DNA of 55,773 nucleotides from Chloroflexota bacterium. Lineage in GTDB: Bacteria; Chloroflexota; Dehalococcoidia; Lucifugimonadales; UBA3495. The first letter of the stretch is position 1, and each line of letters begins with the position of its first letter. The notes beneath the pieces were generated by a model. The model was not told where the DNA came from, did no database searches, and saw only the letters and a list, made by a program, of their open reading frames with translations. Both the position numbers and the translations under genes were made by a program. This document shows positions 16,663 to 23,627 of this stretch, piece by piece. The DNA is taken from positions 343,281-399,053 of the forward strand of contig JAPPLU010000060.1 in assembly GCA_028874075.1 (NCBI GenBank). The letters are read 5' to 3'.

Positions 16663-17364
16663 TCAGGGTTCCACCCCTCCGACGCTGATATTCGACACAT
16701 CGGCACCCGCCTCCACCAGCAGGTTCCTGATGTGAAGCTCGGTTTCGAGGTAGGCGCCCTCGCCGATGTGGTCGAATCGAATGATGCCGTCCCGGTCAAT
16801 CAAATATTTGCGGGGCCAGTAGCGATTATTGTAGGCCCGCCACGTCCTGAAGTCGTTGTCCATGGCCACGGGCCAGATGACCTCCAGCCTGGGCAGCGCT
16901 TCTCGCACGTTGGCCTCGTCCTTTTCGAACTCAAACTCGGGTGAGTGGACCCCCACTACCACCAAGCCAAGGTCGGTGTACTTGTTGTACCAGTCCCTTA
17001 CATACGGCAGGGTGCGCTTGCAGTTGATTCAAGAGTAGGTCCAGAAATCGATGAGGACCACTTTGCCCCGCTGCTCTTCCATGGTCAGCGGTTCGCTGTT
17101 TAGCCATTGAACAATGCCGCGAAAGTCGGGGGCCTGGGCCGTGCCGGCGGGGGTTTCGATAGATGGCGTGGGCGTAGGAGCCGGAGTCGCCGTGGGGCGA
17201 GGTTGAACCCGGTCGGGTTCCGTGACTTCGGCCGATACAGTGCTTTCCTGATTGGCAGCCGAGGACGAAACAACCCAGAATATGCCTACCAGGATGACAA
17301 TAATAGCGGCTGCCGCAGTCAATGGCAGCCACCTCATAATCCCGGTTTGAGAGTCGGGTCCCAC
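16663..17364 (-). CDS. TlpA-like thioredoxin, candidate selenoprotein with in-frame TGA (UxxC motif)
   Basis: The frame is open for 233 codons apart from one TGA at 17029-17031 (codon 112). Codons before and after encode one continuous thioredoxin-fold protein: an N-terminal membrane segment (about 10-33), a proline/threonine-rich linker, then WLNSEP, VVLIDFWTYS, TGA, INCKRTLP, PEFEFEK and KYLIDRDG. In the paralogue at 3086-4306 the same place is WTYTCVNC, so the TGA replaces the first redox cysteine and the second (115) is kept. U-x-x-C is a known redox motif of selenoproteins, which suggests selenocysteine insertion. Alternatives are a nonsense mutation or a base error (TGC or TGT to TGA). 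The start is GTG at 17364 with GAGGAA 12 bases upstream; an ATG at 17337 is possible. It has its own flanking terminators. Confidence 0.7.
16995..17012 (-). promoter_or_regulatory. Possible bacterial SECIS hairpin just after the TGA
   Basis: In the mRNA sense, CCCT and AGGG pair around the 10-base loop GCCGTATGTA, which begins with G. The loop starts 20 bases after the TGA, within the range known for bacterial SECIS elements. The stem is only 4 bp and the next pairs do not match, so this is a minimal candidate that needs folding. Confidence 0.35.
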
Positions 17365-17402
17365 TTCGGTTGTGTTCCTCGTGTAGTCGTCTGGTCAAAG
17401 AT

Positions 17403-17452
17403 AAGCAGGGAAGGTGTGGACGGTTCCGTCGTGGGCCATTTCTTCCCTGCTT
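17403..17452 (-). terminator. Long-stem terminator between LLM oxidoreductase and selenoprotein candidate
   Basis: AAGCAGGGAAG and CTTCCCTGCTT form an 11-bp perfect stem, with a nested GACGG/CCGTC hairpin (17419-17430) in the loop. On the minus strand it is followed by ATCTTTGACC. It lies 34 bases past the stop of the LLM gene and 38 bases before the next start, so it separates the two genes. Confidence 0.65.
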
Positions 17453-17486
17453 GAAACTAACATGGGAGACTTTCACCCGGCGCCGG

Positions 17487-18680
17487 CTAATTGTCGGCCG
17501 GCACCGGTTCCGCAACCCTGCCGGTGAAGGAGGGCATTACATCCCGGGCCAGCCATTCCAGCTGTTCCAGGATTACGTTCTCCGGCGTGCCGACGGGATG
17601 GCTCATACCCACCCGTTCCAGGCCGGGATACTGCTCTTCCAGTTCCTTAAGCTGTTCTACGATCAGTTCCGGCGGCCCGCACAGGAAGCCCTGGCGTTCC
17701 ACGGCCCGCTCTATGGTGGGCAGGCCAGCGGTGGGGGCCCGGCTGGGATCGCCCATGGCCTCGATTTGTTCCTCGGTCAGAGACCGTACCAGGCGCAGGG
17801 GGCCGAACATTTTGAGATTTTCCTCGTAGTAGCTGGCGGCTTCCCGAATAGCTTCTTCCTGGGTATCCGCCAGGAAGAAGTGGAAGCCGATGGCCAGGTC
17901 CTCGCCCAGCTGGGCGTCCTCCCGGCCGGCATTCACGAGGGCGTCTCGGTAGGCGGCCATCACGTCGTAAATGGCCCCGCCTTCGGAAACGCCGCCACCG
18001 ATCATGCCCTTAATGCCGTGCCTGGCCATGAACTCCAGGGCCCGTGGAGTGGCGCTCTGGATGGGCTGCCATGTCTCCACCGGCAAGGTCAACGGGCGGG
18101 GGACCAGGGTGATTTCCTCCAGCTCGTAGCCCCGGTAGGGGACACGGGGTGGAATGGTGTAGTACTTGCCCTGGTGGGAAAAGGCCCGCTCGTTGAAGGA
18201 CTTGAGGATAATCTCTACCTGCTCCTCAAACAGGTCACGGTTGGCCGGCTGGTCCAGCAAGGGCGAGCCAAAGGTCTCGACCTCGCGGGTGTGGTAGCCC
18301 CGGCCTACGCCAAAGATGACGCGGCCCTTGGTCAGGATGTCGGCGGTGGCGAAGTCTTCTGCCAGCCGCAGAGGATTCCACATGGGGGCGATGTTGAATC
18401 CGCACCCGAACTTCAGGTTCTTGGTCAGGTGAGCCAGGTGGACGTTCAGCATCAACAGGTTAGGGATACACTCGTAGCCTTCGGGCTGAAAGTGATGCTC
18501 CGCCATCCACATAGTGTCGAAACCATTGCGGTCCATGGTTTGTGCGATGGCCGTCGCCTTGTCGAACGCGGTGGCCAGGTACTCGTCAGAGTAGGAGCGG
18601 TCGTTCACCGGAATGCCACCGTACCCGACGTCTTCCATGTCCACATGGCCGGCATAAAGGCTGTCGAACTTGGTAATCAT
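17487..18680 (-). CDS. LLM-class flavin-dependent oxidoreductase
   Basis: The 397-residue protein is a luciferase-like monooxygenase. It has the MDRNGFDTMWMAEHHF motif near residues 48-63, the GCGFNIAP strand, RLAEDFATADILTKGRVIFGVGRGYH and QSATP in the later barrel. The length and the AEHHF motif point to the bacterial luciferase alpha/LLM branch using FMN or F420. The ATG at 18680 follows GGAGGC. It is one of two LLM genes in the window and is not closely similar to the one at 9210. The substrate is unknown. Confidence 0.87.
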   Translation of the reverse strand: MITKFDSLYAGHVDMEDVGYGGIPVNDRSYSDEYLATAFDKATAIAQTMDRNGFDTMWMAEHHFQPEGYECIPNLLMLNVHLAHLTKNLKFGCGFNIAPMWNPLRLAEDFATADILTKGRVIFGVGRGYHTREVETFGSPLLDQPANRDLFEEQVEIILKSFNERAFSHQGKYYTIPPRVPYRGYELEEITLVPRPLTLPVETWQPIQSATPRALEFMARHGIKGMIGGGVSEGGAIYDVMAAYRDALVNAGREDAQLGEDLAIGFHFFLADTQEEAIREAASYYEENLKMFGPLRLVRSLTEEQIEAMGDPSRAPTAGLPTIERAVERQGFLCGPPELIVEQLKELEEQYPGLERVGMSHPVGTPENVILEQLEWLARDVMPSFTGRVAEPVPADN

Positions 18681-19143
18681 GTCGCGCCTCCAGTGGGAAT
18701 TCGTTAGCGGGATTATAGTTTATCGAGCGGTAATGGGAAAGGCGGGAAGACCTTCAACAGGGCAATCCGGATTTGGCAGGTTAATGGGAGATACCGGCGC
18801 TTAGGTGGTCCTAATACTTGGCTTTTGGTGGAAATTGGTGGCAGGTTCCCAGATACAATTCAGCTTGGTGGAGGAGAGAATTGTCAAACTTACCGCCCAT
18901 TGTCGCTCATTTTCACTCAATTCCAGGGTCTTGGCAGGTCTTCGGCTGCCGGGGTTGACTCTTAGCGGCGCTTGAGGGTCCTCAGAGAAGCTCGGTACAA
19001 GCATATTCTTCTGAAAGTTCTCCAGTTTCAGAGTAGTAAAGCGCTCTCCAATGATGCAAGGGGTTGCTGACAGGGAAGTAAGAGTCAGCCCACTAAGAGG
19101 AAACCGGCGGCGAAGCGGGATTACTTGATGCGATCCTCCCGGG
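18681..19143. other. Intergenic stretch without recognisable gene
   Basis: The 463 bases between the LLM gene (start 18680, minus) and the MFS stop (19144, minus) hold only short frames without family resemblance. No tRNA-like fold, strong palindrome or good promoter was found by eye. It must contain the LLM promoter. Confidence 0.5.
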
Positions 19144-20337
19144 CTACAGGCGCCTTAGCCGGGGCATCAGAACACCCATGGTCATTGCCAGGACAATCAG
19201 GGCCGCGCCATTCACCAGCAGGGCAGTCCGGGAATTCGTCTCTCCGGCCAGAAAACCCACTTCCAGCTGTCCCACCGGCGCCATGCCGATGCCGAATATC
19301 CAGGAACCCATGGCCCGCCCTCGCTGCTCGTTGGATACGCTTAGCTGGAGCAGGGTGTGGTGCAGGATGTCGGTGGCCGACGCCAACGTGTTGATGAACA
19401 TTACGCAGACCACTGCTACCCAGAAGAAGGGGGCCTGGCCCAGCAGGATTTCTCCGACACCGAACATACCAATGATGCAGAGTAGCAGGACGCCCTTGCG
19501 GCGCACCCGCTCCATAGCTGCCACGGTGAACACGCCAATGGCGCTGCCCAGAAAGCGGAAGGCCGTAAGCAGGCCAAGCCCAAAGGCGCCTACCCCCAGC
19601 ACTTCGCTGGCCAGGATGGGCAGCATTACCTGGTGGGAGAAGCCCAGAACTTCTGCGCCGGCGGTGGAAATTATCAGGCTGAGCATGGCGCGATTGTTCT
19701 TCAGGGCGCGAAAGTAATTGACCAGATTCTCCAGGATGGGTTCGCGTACCAGGGGAGCAGCCCCTCCGGCGTGTCGGAGCCAGTGCATTATGACAACACC
19801 GGCGCAATAGGTGAGTCCCATCACCAGGAAGGCCGCAGCCGGCCCCTGCCAGGCGATGAGGGCCCCGGTTGCCAGTGAACCGATTATCCCGCCGATCCAC
19901 TGGGCCAGAGACACCAGGGCGATGCCATTGATGGCCCGATGGCCTCCGACGATGTCATAGACGTAAACCTGGCGGGAGGTCATGTAGAAGGCCTGGGCAG
20001 CCCCCAGCAGGAAGGTCAAGAACATCAGCAGCCAGATGGTCAGGTAACCGGCGAAGAGGAGCCAGGAGGCGAGGAGAGACAGGGTCAGCATGATGGCGCA
20101 GGAAACGCGCATAATGACCCGGCGGTCGAAGCGGTCGGTTACGGAGCCGGCCACCAGCCCCACTACCAAGTTGGGGGCCGAGCGGGCCGCAAATATGGCT
20201 CCGACCATGCCGGCGTTGCCGGTCATGTCGAATACCAGCCACCCCAGCAGGACCTGCTGCATTCCCCAGCCCAGCTGGTTGGAAACGGTGGACAGCCACA
20301 GGACCCGGAAATCAGCGTAACGCAGGGCAATGGCCAT
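19144..20337 (-). CDS. MFS transporter (EntS/MFS_3-like)
   Basis: The 397-residue protein has about 12 hydrophobic segments and the major facilitator loop motif between helices 2 and 3 (GSVTDRFDRR near residues 60-69). The start RYADFRVLWLSTVSNQLGWGMQQVLLGW type region and overall pattern match the MFS_3 exporters, which include the siderophore exporter EntS. It is an inner-membrane secondary transporter; the substrate is unknown. I chose the ATG at 20337 because the first helix follows it directly. An open frame to 20541 would add 68 residues that are arginine- and serine-rich and not family-like. Confidence 0.85.
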   Translation of the reverse strand: MAIALRYADFRVLWLSTVSNQLGWGMQQVLLGWLVFDMTGNAGMVGAIFAARSAPNLVVGLVAGSVTDRFDRRVIMRVSCAIMLTLSLLASWLLFAGYLTIWLLMFLTFLLGAAQAFYMTSRQVYVYDIVGGHRAINGIALVSLAQWIGGIIGSLATGALIAWQGPAAAFLVMGLTYCAGVVIMHWLRHAGGAAPLVREPILENLVNYFRALKNNRAMLSLIISTAGAEVLGFSHQVMLPILASEVLGVGAFGLGLLTAFRFLGSAIGVFTVAAMERVRRKGVLLLCIIGMFGVGEILLGQAPFFWVAVVCVMFINTLASATDILHHTLLQLSVSNEQRGRAMGSWIFGIGMAPVGQLEVGFLAGETNSRTALLVNGAALIVLAMTMGVLMPRLRRL

Positions 20338-20637
20338 CCTGACCACGGGTGAACGAAGTCTTCTTCTGCGACGTAAACTATCGGATGCGGGTGAGTTGGC
20401 CAATAAGAGACACGGTCCGCGGGCAGTCAGGATGATGCCAGGGAGAGGGCTGCAACGTAGAAGAGAATACGCCCGGAAGCAGGGAGGGGCAAGCCGGGTA
20501 TGGGCCAGGGTTCGAAAGGCGCAAATTGGAGCAGTATCCAAAAACCTGTCAGGTTTCGTATGTAAGTGTGCTGAATCCGCAGTTCACGCCGATATGGGCG
20601 GGTTGAATTGGCGGCCTATTTCTGGCAATATGAAGCT
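20338..20637. other. Divergent intergenic region between MFS and PAC2 genes
   Basis: The 300 bases hold the upstream regions of two divergent genes. No gene is supported. The only distinct structure is the 15-base dyad at 20542-20556. Confidence 0.5.
20542..20556. promoter_or_regulatory. Operator-like perfect dyad
   Basis: AAACCTG and CAGGTTT are perfect inverted half-sites around one T. It lies 82-96 bases before the PAC2 start and over 200 bases before the MFS start. Size and symmetry fit a dimeric repressor site, but no matching regulator gene is nearby. Confidence 0.35.
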
Positions 20638-21540
20638 ATGAGAATTGGAGCTTTTGAAATAGTAGAACCTATTCCTGAGTTGCGGGAACCCCATGCCTTT
20701 GCCATGATTCGCCCCTGGGTGGATGTTGGCAGCGTGGGTACTCTGACACTCAGCCGCCTGGAACGTTACCTGGGGTCGAAGGAACTGGGCAAGCTTGCCC
20801 GCCCCGGCAACTTCTTTGACTTCACGCGCTACCGCCCCAATATCCGCTTGGTTCAGGGTGAACGCCGAGTAACTATCCCCAACAGCCACCTGCGCTACGC
20901 CACCTCGGATGAGGGGCCGGACTACCTGTTCCTGCACATGATGGAGCCCCACGCCAGCAGCGAGGACTACACGGACTCGATACTGGAGGTTGTCAAGCAC
21001 TTCGGCGTGACGCGCTATTGCCGCCTGGGGGCGATGTACGACGCAGTGCCCCATACCAGGCCGTTGCTGGTTACCGGTTCCCTGGGTAACGTAGAGCAGA
21101 ACAAGCCCGTTCCGAACCTGAAGTTGCGCAGCAGCAATTACCAGGGTCCTACCACAATAATGAACCTGGTGTCGGAAGGCATTGACAGCCTGGGCATCGA
21201 GACCATCAACTTTATGGTGCACTTGCCCCAGTACCTTCAGCTGGAGGAGGACTACACTGGTACTTCGAGGATGATCGAGTGCTTGAGTTCCGTCTATCCC
21301 AACATTCCTTCAGATCTGGCACCGGTACGGCGGGGACAGCGCCAATACCGGGAACTTACATCGGCAGTCGAACGCAACGCGGAGTTGAAGTCCCTGATTC
21401 AACAAATGGAGGCCCACTACGACGCCCAGCAGGACGAGGAGGAGTCTTCCGGCAAAGAAACGCCAACGGAAGTGAACTTGTCCCCGGAGATTGAAAGATT
21501 CCTCAGCGAGTTGGGCCAGCAGATGGAGAACGAAGAGTAA
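20638..21540 (+). CDS. PAC2-family (proteasome assembly chaperone-like) protein
   Basis: The 300-residue protein matches PAC2-family proteins: FAMIRPWVDVGSVGTL near the start, LRYATSDEGPDYLFLHMMEPH, YCRLGAMYDAVPHTRP and the later INFMVHLPQYLQLEEDY. Archaeal and eukaryotic members assist proteasome assembly; bacterial roles are poorly known. The C-terminal 60 residues are acidic and glutamine-rich, probably helical. I chose the ATG at 20638; a TTG at 20608 would add ten residues. It is a single-gene unit ended by a strong terminator. Confidence 0.82.
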   Translation: MRIGAFEIVEPIPELREPHAFAMIRPWVDVGSVGTLTLSRLERYLGSKELGKLARPGNFFDFTRYRPNIRLVQGERRVTIPNSHLRYATSDEGPDYLFLHMMEPHASSEDYTDSILEVVKHFGVTRYCRLGAMYDAVPHTRPLLVTGSLGNVEQNKPVPNLKLRSSNYQGPTTIMNLVSEGIDSLGIETINFMVHLPQYLQLEEDYTGTSRMIECLSSVYPNIPSDLAPVRRGQRQYRELTSAVERNAELKSLIQQMEAHYDAQQDEEESSGKETPTEVNLSPEIERFLSELGQQMENEE

Positions 21541-21567
21541 CAGGCATACGAGACGCAGGTTAGAACT

Positions 21568-21595
21568 AAAGGGAACCGAATATAAGGTTCCCTTT
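21568..21595 (+). terminator. Intrinsic terminator after the PAC2 gene
   Basis: AAAGGGAACC and GGTTCCCTTT form a 10-bp perfect stem around GAATATAA, running into TTGTTTG. It starts 28 bases after the stop. Confidence 0.9.
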
Positions 21596-21629
21596 TGTTT
21601 GTGGCAGGAAGTTCAACTATCCGGTCGTT

Positions 21630-21968
21630 TCAGCCACCGGATATAGCGCAGCCGGGGGTGGGCCGGGACGGAAATTCGCGGCAGCGTTGGGGTCTGGAAT
21701 CGTAGATCCGGCAGGCGTAAGTCTTGGAGTCCAGCATGGGGCACAATTCTCCAGGGTGGTCGGCGAATTTGACCCAGCCCTGGCCGTCCTCTGCCATATT
21801 CACCTTAACCTGAACCTGGAGCTTTCCGCCCTCTGCCAAGAAGCTCTCCACTTCGCTGGCAGTCAGTTCCAACAGAAGCGGTCCCCGGCAGCACATGGCC
21901 TGGCATTCGTTCATGCAGATCCGGCTGGCTTCCCGGGGAGTGAGCCCCGGTGCAAGAAAAGACGACAC
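21630..21968 (-). CDS. YkgJ-family cysteine-cluster protein
   Basis: The roughly 112-residue protein has the YkgJ cysteine pattern: C-x3-C-x3-CC (CMNECQAMCC) near the start, then CPMLD, YACRIYDSRPQRCREFP and a late GCA. This set is thought to bind zinc or an iron-sulfur cluster; the function is unknown. I chose GTG at 21968, preceded by GGAG, over a TTG at 22010 without a ribosome site. It lies downstream of the tRNA gene on the same strand and could share its transcript. Confidence 0.75.
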   Translation of the reverse strand: MSSFLAPGLTPREASRICMNECQAMCCRGPLLLELTASEVESFLAEGGKLQVQVKVNMAEDGQGWVKFADHPGELCPMLDSKTYACRIYDSRPQRCREFPSRPTPGCAISGG

Positions 21969-22048
21969 TTCTGGACTCCGTAGCAAGTTGCAAGCAGGAA
22001 AGCAGGTCAAAGGGAGAGCCTGCGAGTAAGGCAGGGACAGGGGTTAAT

Positions 22049-22123
22049 TGGTGGCGACGGATGGATTCGAACCAACGACCTAGCGCTTATGAAGCGCCCG
22101 CTCTGCCACTGAGCTACGTCGCC
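22049..22123 (-). tRNA. tRNA-Met (anticodon CAT)
   Basis: The minus strand folds as a cloverleaf. The acceptor is GGCGACG/CGTCGCC (7 of 7 pairs), the D-arm GCTC/GAGC, and the anticodon stem GGCGC/GCGCT with loop TTCATAA, giving anticodon CAT. The T-loop TTCGAAT has a stem with one T-T mismatch. Discriminator A and an encoded CCA end are present. The acceptor pairs G1-C72 and the body resemble elongator tRNA-Met, not the initiator. A lysidine-modified tRNA-Ile2 cannot be excluded by anticodon alone. Confidence 0.93.
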
Positions 22124-22245
22124 ACCGGACAGGCACACTGACCAGCCGCCAAGTGTTGCCTGGGCCAATAATATTAAGGGTGTGCAGGTATGGCTGTCAA
22201 TTGGCCGGAGGCTGAAGAAAGCGCTTGCCGGCGTCTCTTTTTCTT

Positions 22246-22626
22246 ATGAGCGGTCAGGATAGTAGAAAGTACGAAGAGGACGCCCAGATCGCACTGGCCG
22301 AGGCGGCGCAACGGCTGGAGACTTTGCTGGCGGAACTGGCCAACAGGCTCAGGCCCTTCCCATCGTTCCTGGGCATGACCTCGGTGCAGGCGGTGGAGGT
22401 GGAATCGCCCCTGGCGACTGGACGAGACCTGGGCTGCGTGGTGGTAGACCCGGAGGGGCGGCTGTGCCGGTTCGACGTTACGGCCATATCTGGTATAGCC
22501 GGGATAGCTGAGTCGGACCAGGTGGAAGAGTTTCAGCCGCTGGACCTTAGTTCACTGGAATACATTGCCTACGCCAGCGCCGCCATTCAAATGCTGGCCG
22601 AGGAGTTGAGGAGAAGGGGCGGTTGA
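22246..22626 (+). CDS. Hypothetical protein
   Basis: I do not recognise this 126-residue protein. The first 35 residues are a helical stretch rich in alanine, glutamate and leucine (EDAQIALAEAAQRLETLLAEL). A mixed central part follows with GCVVVDPEGRLCRFDVTAI, then a C-terminal helix. No signal peptide or membrane segment is seen. The start may be the ATG at 22246 or a TTG at 22225; neither has a good ribosome site. It is convergent with moaC, 18 bases away. It is probably real because it fills its interval and has ordinary composition. Confidence 0.55.
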   Translation: MSGQDSRKYEEDAQIALAEAAQRLETLLAELANRLRPFPSFLGMTSVQAVEVESPLATGRDLGCVVVDPEGRLCRFDVTAISGIAGIAESDQVEEFQPLDLSSLEYIAYASAAIQMLAEELRRRGG

Positions 22627-22644
22627 CCGTTACCAACGGGCTTG

Positions 22645-23157
22645 TTACTCCAGGGTAATGTCACCGCTCTGGCCGCCCCGCTTGCTTGCCAGGCGGATGG
22701 ACCCGATCTGCATGCCCCGGTCAACGGCCTTGCACATATCGTAGATGGTAAGGGCCGCCACGGAAACTGCCGTCAGGGCTTCCATTTCCACACCCGTCTT
22801 GCCCGAAGTGCTGGCCATGGCGGTTATGTTGACGGAGTTGGTGGCCTCGTCCGCTTCCAGTTCTACGTCCACCTTATTCAAAGGCAATGGGTGGCACAGG
22901 GGAATCAACTCTGAAGTCTTCTTGGCGCCCATGATTCCCGCCAACTGGGCTATCGTAAAGACGTCGCCCTTTTTCACCTGGCCTTCAATTATCATGCGCA
23001 GGGTTTCCGGTTGCATTCGCACTGAACCACGGGCCACGGCTTCCCGGTCGGTAACCGGTTTCCACCCGACGTCTACCATCCTGGCCCGTCCCTGCTCGTC
23101 CAGGTGGGTTAAAGTGGTGGCGGTGGGGGCTATTGGCTGTCCACCGGTCTCAACCAT
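22645..23157 (-). CDS. moaC: Cyclic pyranopterin monophosphate synthase
   Basis: The 170-residue protein carries the MoaC signature [14 protein letters not shown] (residues about 80-93) and [22 protein letters not shown], which holds active-site residues. MoaC converts the MoaA product into cyclic pyranopterin monophosphate in molybdenum-cofactor synthesis. The length fits the family. The ATG at 23157 follows GGGAGGAG. MoaA lies 470 bases upstream on the same strand, separated by a zinc-finger miniprotein gene, so the cluster is likely one operon. Confidence 0.95.
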   Translation of the reverse strand: MVETGGQPIAPTATTLTHLDEQGRARMVDVGWKPVTDREAVARGSVRMQPETLRMIIEGQVKKGDVFTIAQLAGIMGAKKTSELIPLCHPLPLNKVDVELEADEATNSVNITAMASTSGKTGVEMEALTAVSVAALTIYDMCKAVDRGMQIGSIRLASKRGGQSGDITLE

Positions 23158-23244
23158 GAAAGCGCTCCTCCCTCTTCACTGATACTGCCGGAATCGTGCT
23201 AATGCGCTATAGAACAGTCTGGCAGGTCTCGCTTGACCGCGTGG

Positions 23245-23511
23245 TCATGCCCCGCAGTTTTTGCAGGGGACAAATCCCGCGGCAACAGCCTCGTCGTGAG
23301 TCTGATATTCGCTGTAGCCGCTTGCGACCTTCATGAAGCCCCGGGTGAACTTACAGCCGCGCAGGTGGAAGGTCTTTCGATTGGAAGTGGCGCTGGCGAC
23401 GAAGGGCAATTCGGTTGCCTCCTCCGTTGCCGAACCTTCCAGTTCTTCCACCTGTCTCCGGATTTCCTCAACCGCACCCCACAAGTCCTTTACTTCACGG
23501 TCCTGAATCAT
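23245..23511 (-). CDS. Small protein with Ada-like zinc-binding motif
   Basis: The 88-residue protein has a helical first half (VEEIRRQVEELEGSA) and a C-terminal motif FHLRGCKFTRG...THDEAVAAGFVPCKNCG. The spacing H-x3-C ... AGFVPC-x2-C resembles the Ada/metal-binding domain that holds zinc through cysteines. It probably binds zinc; its role is unknown. The ATG at 23511 follows GGAGGT. It lies between moaC and moaA on the same strand, which hints at co-expression. Confidence 0.7.
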   Translation of the reverse strand: MIQDREVKDLWGAVEEIRRQVEELEGSATEEATELPFVASATSNRKTFHLRGCKFTRGFMKVASGYSEYQTHDEAVAAGFVPCKNCGA

Positions 23512-23627
23512 GATGAAACCTCCGGAGACTAATGTTTAATGGGTGCAGCCGTCGGGTAAACGGTCAGGCCTCCCGCGCCTGACGACAAGCAAAGCAATTA
23601 TGCCCGACGATCGCCAGCATGCACCGG

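Noticed and set aside
16663..17364. Reading the second thioredoxin as a frameshifted pseudogene or two separate genes
   Set aside because: Both parts are in the same frame (a difference of exactly 399 bases between their first codons), there is no other disruption, and the break is at the catalytic cysteine. A plain nonsense mutation remains possible, but a frameshift does not.
18801..19004. A 67-codon minus-strand frame in the gap after the LLM gene
   Set aside because: It has no ribosome site and no domain, and its composition is unlike neighbouring genes.
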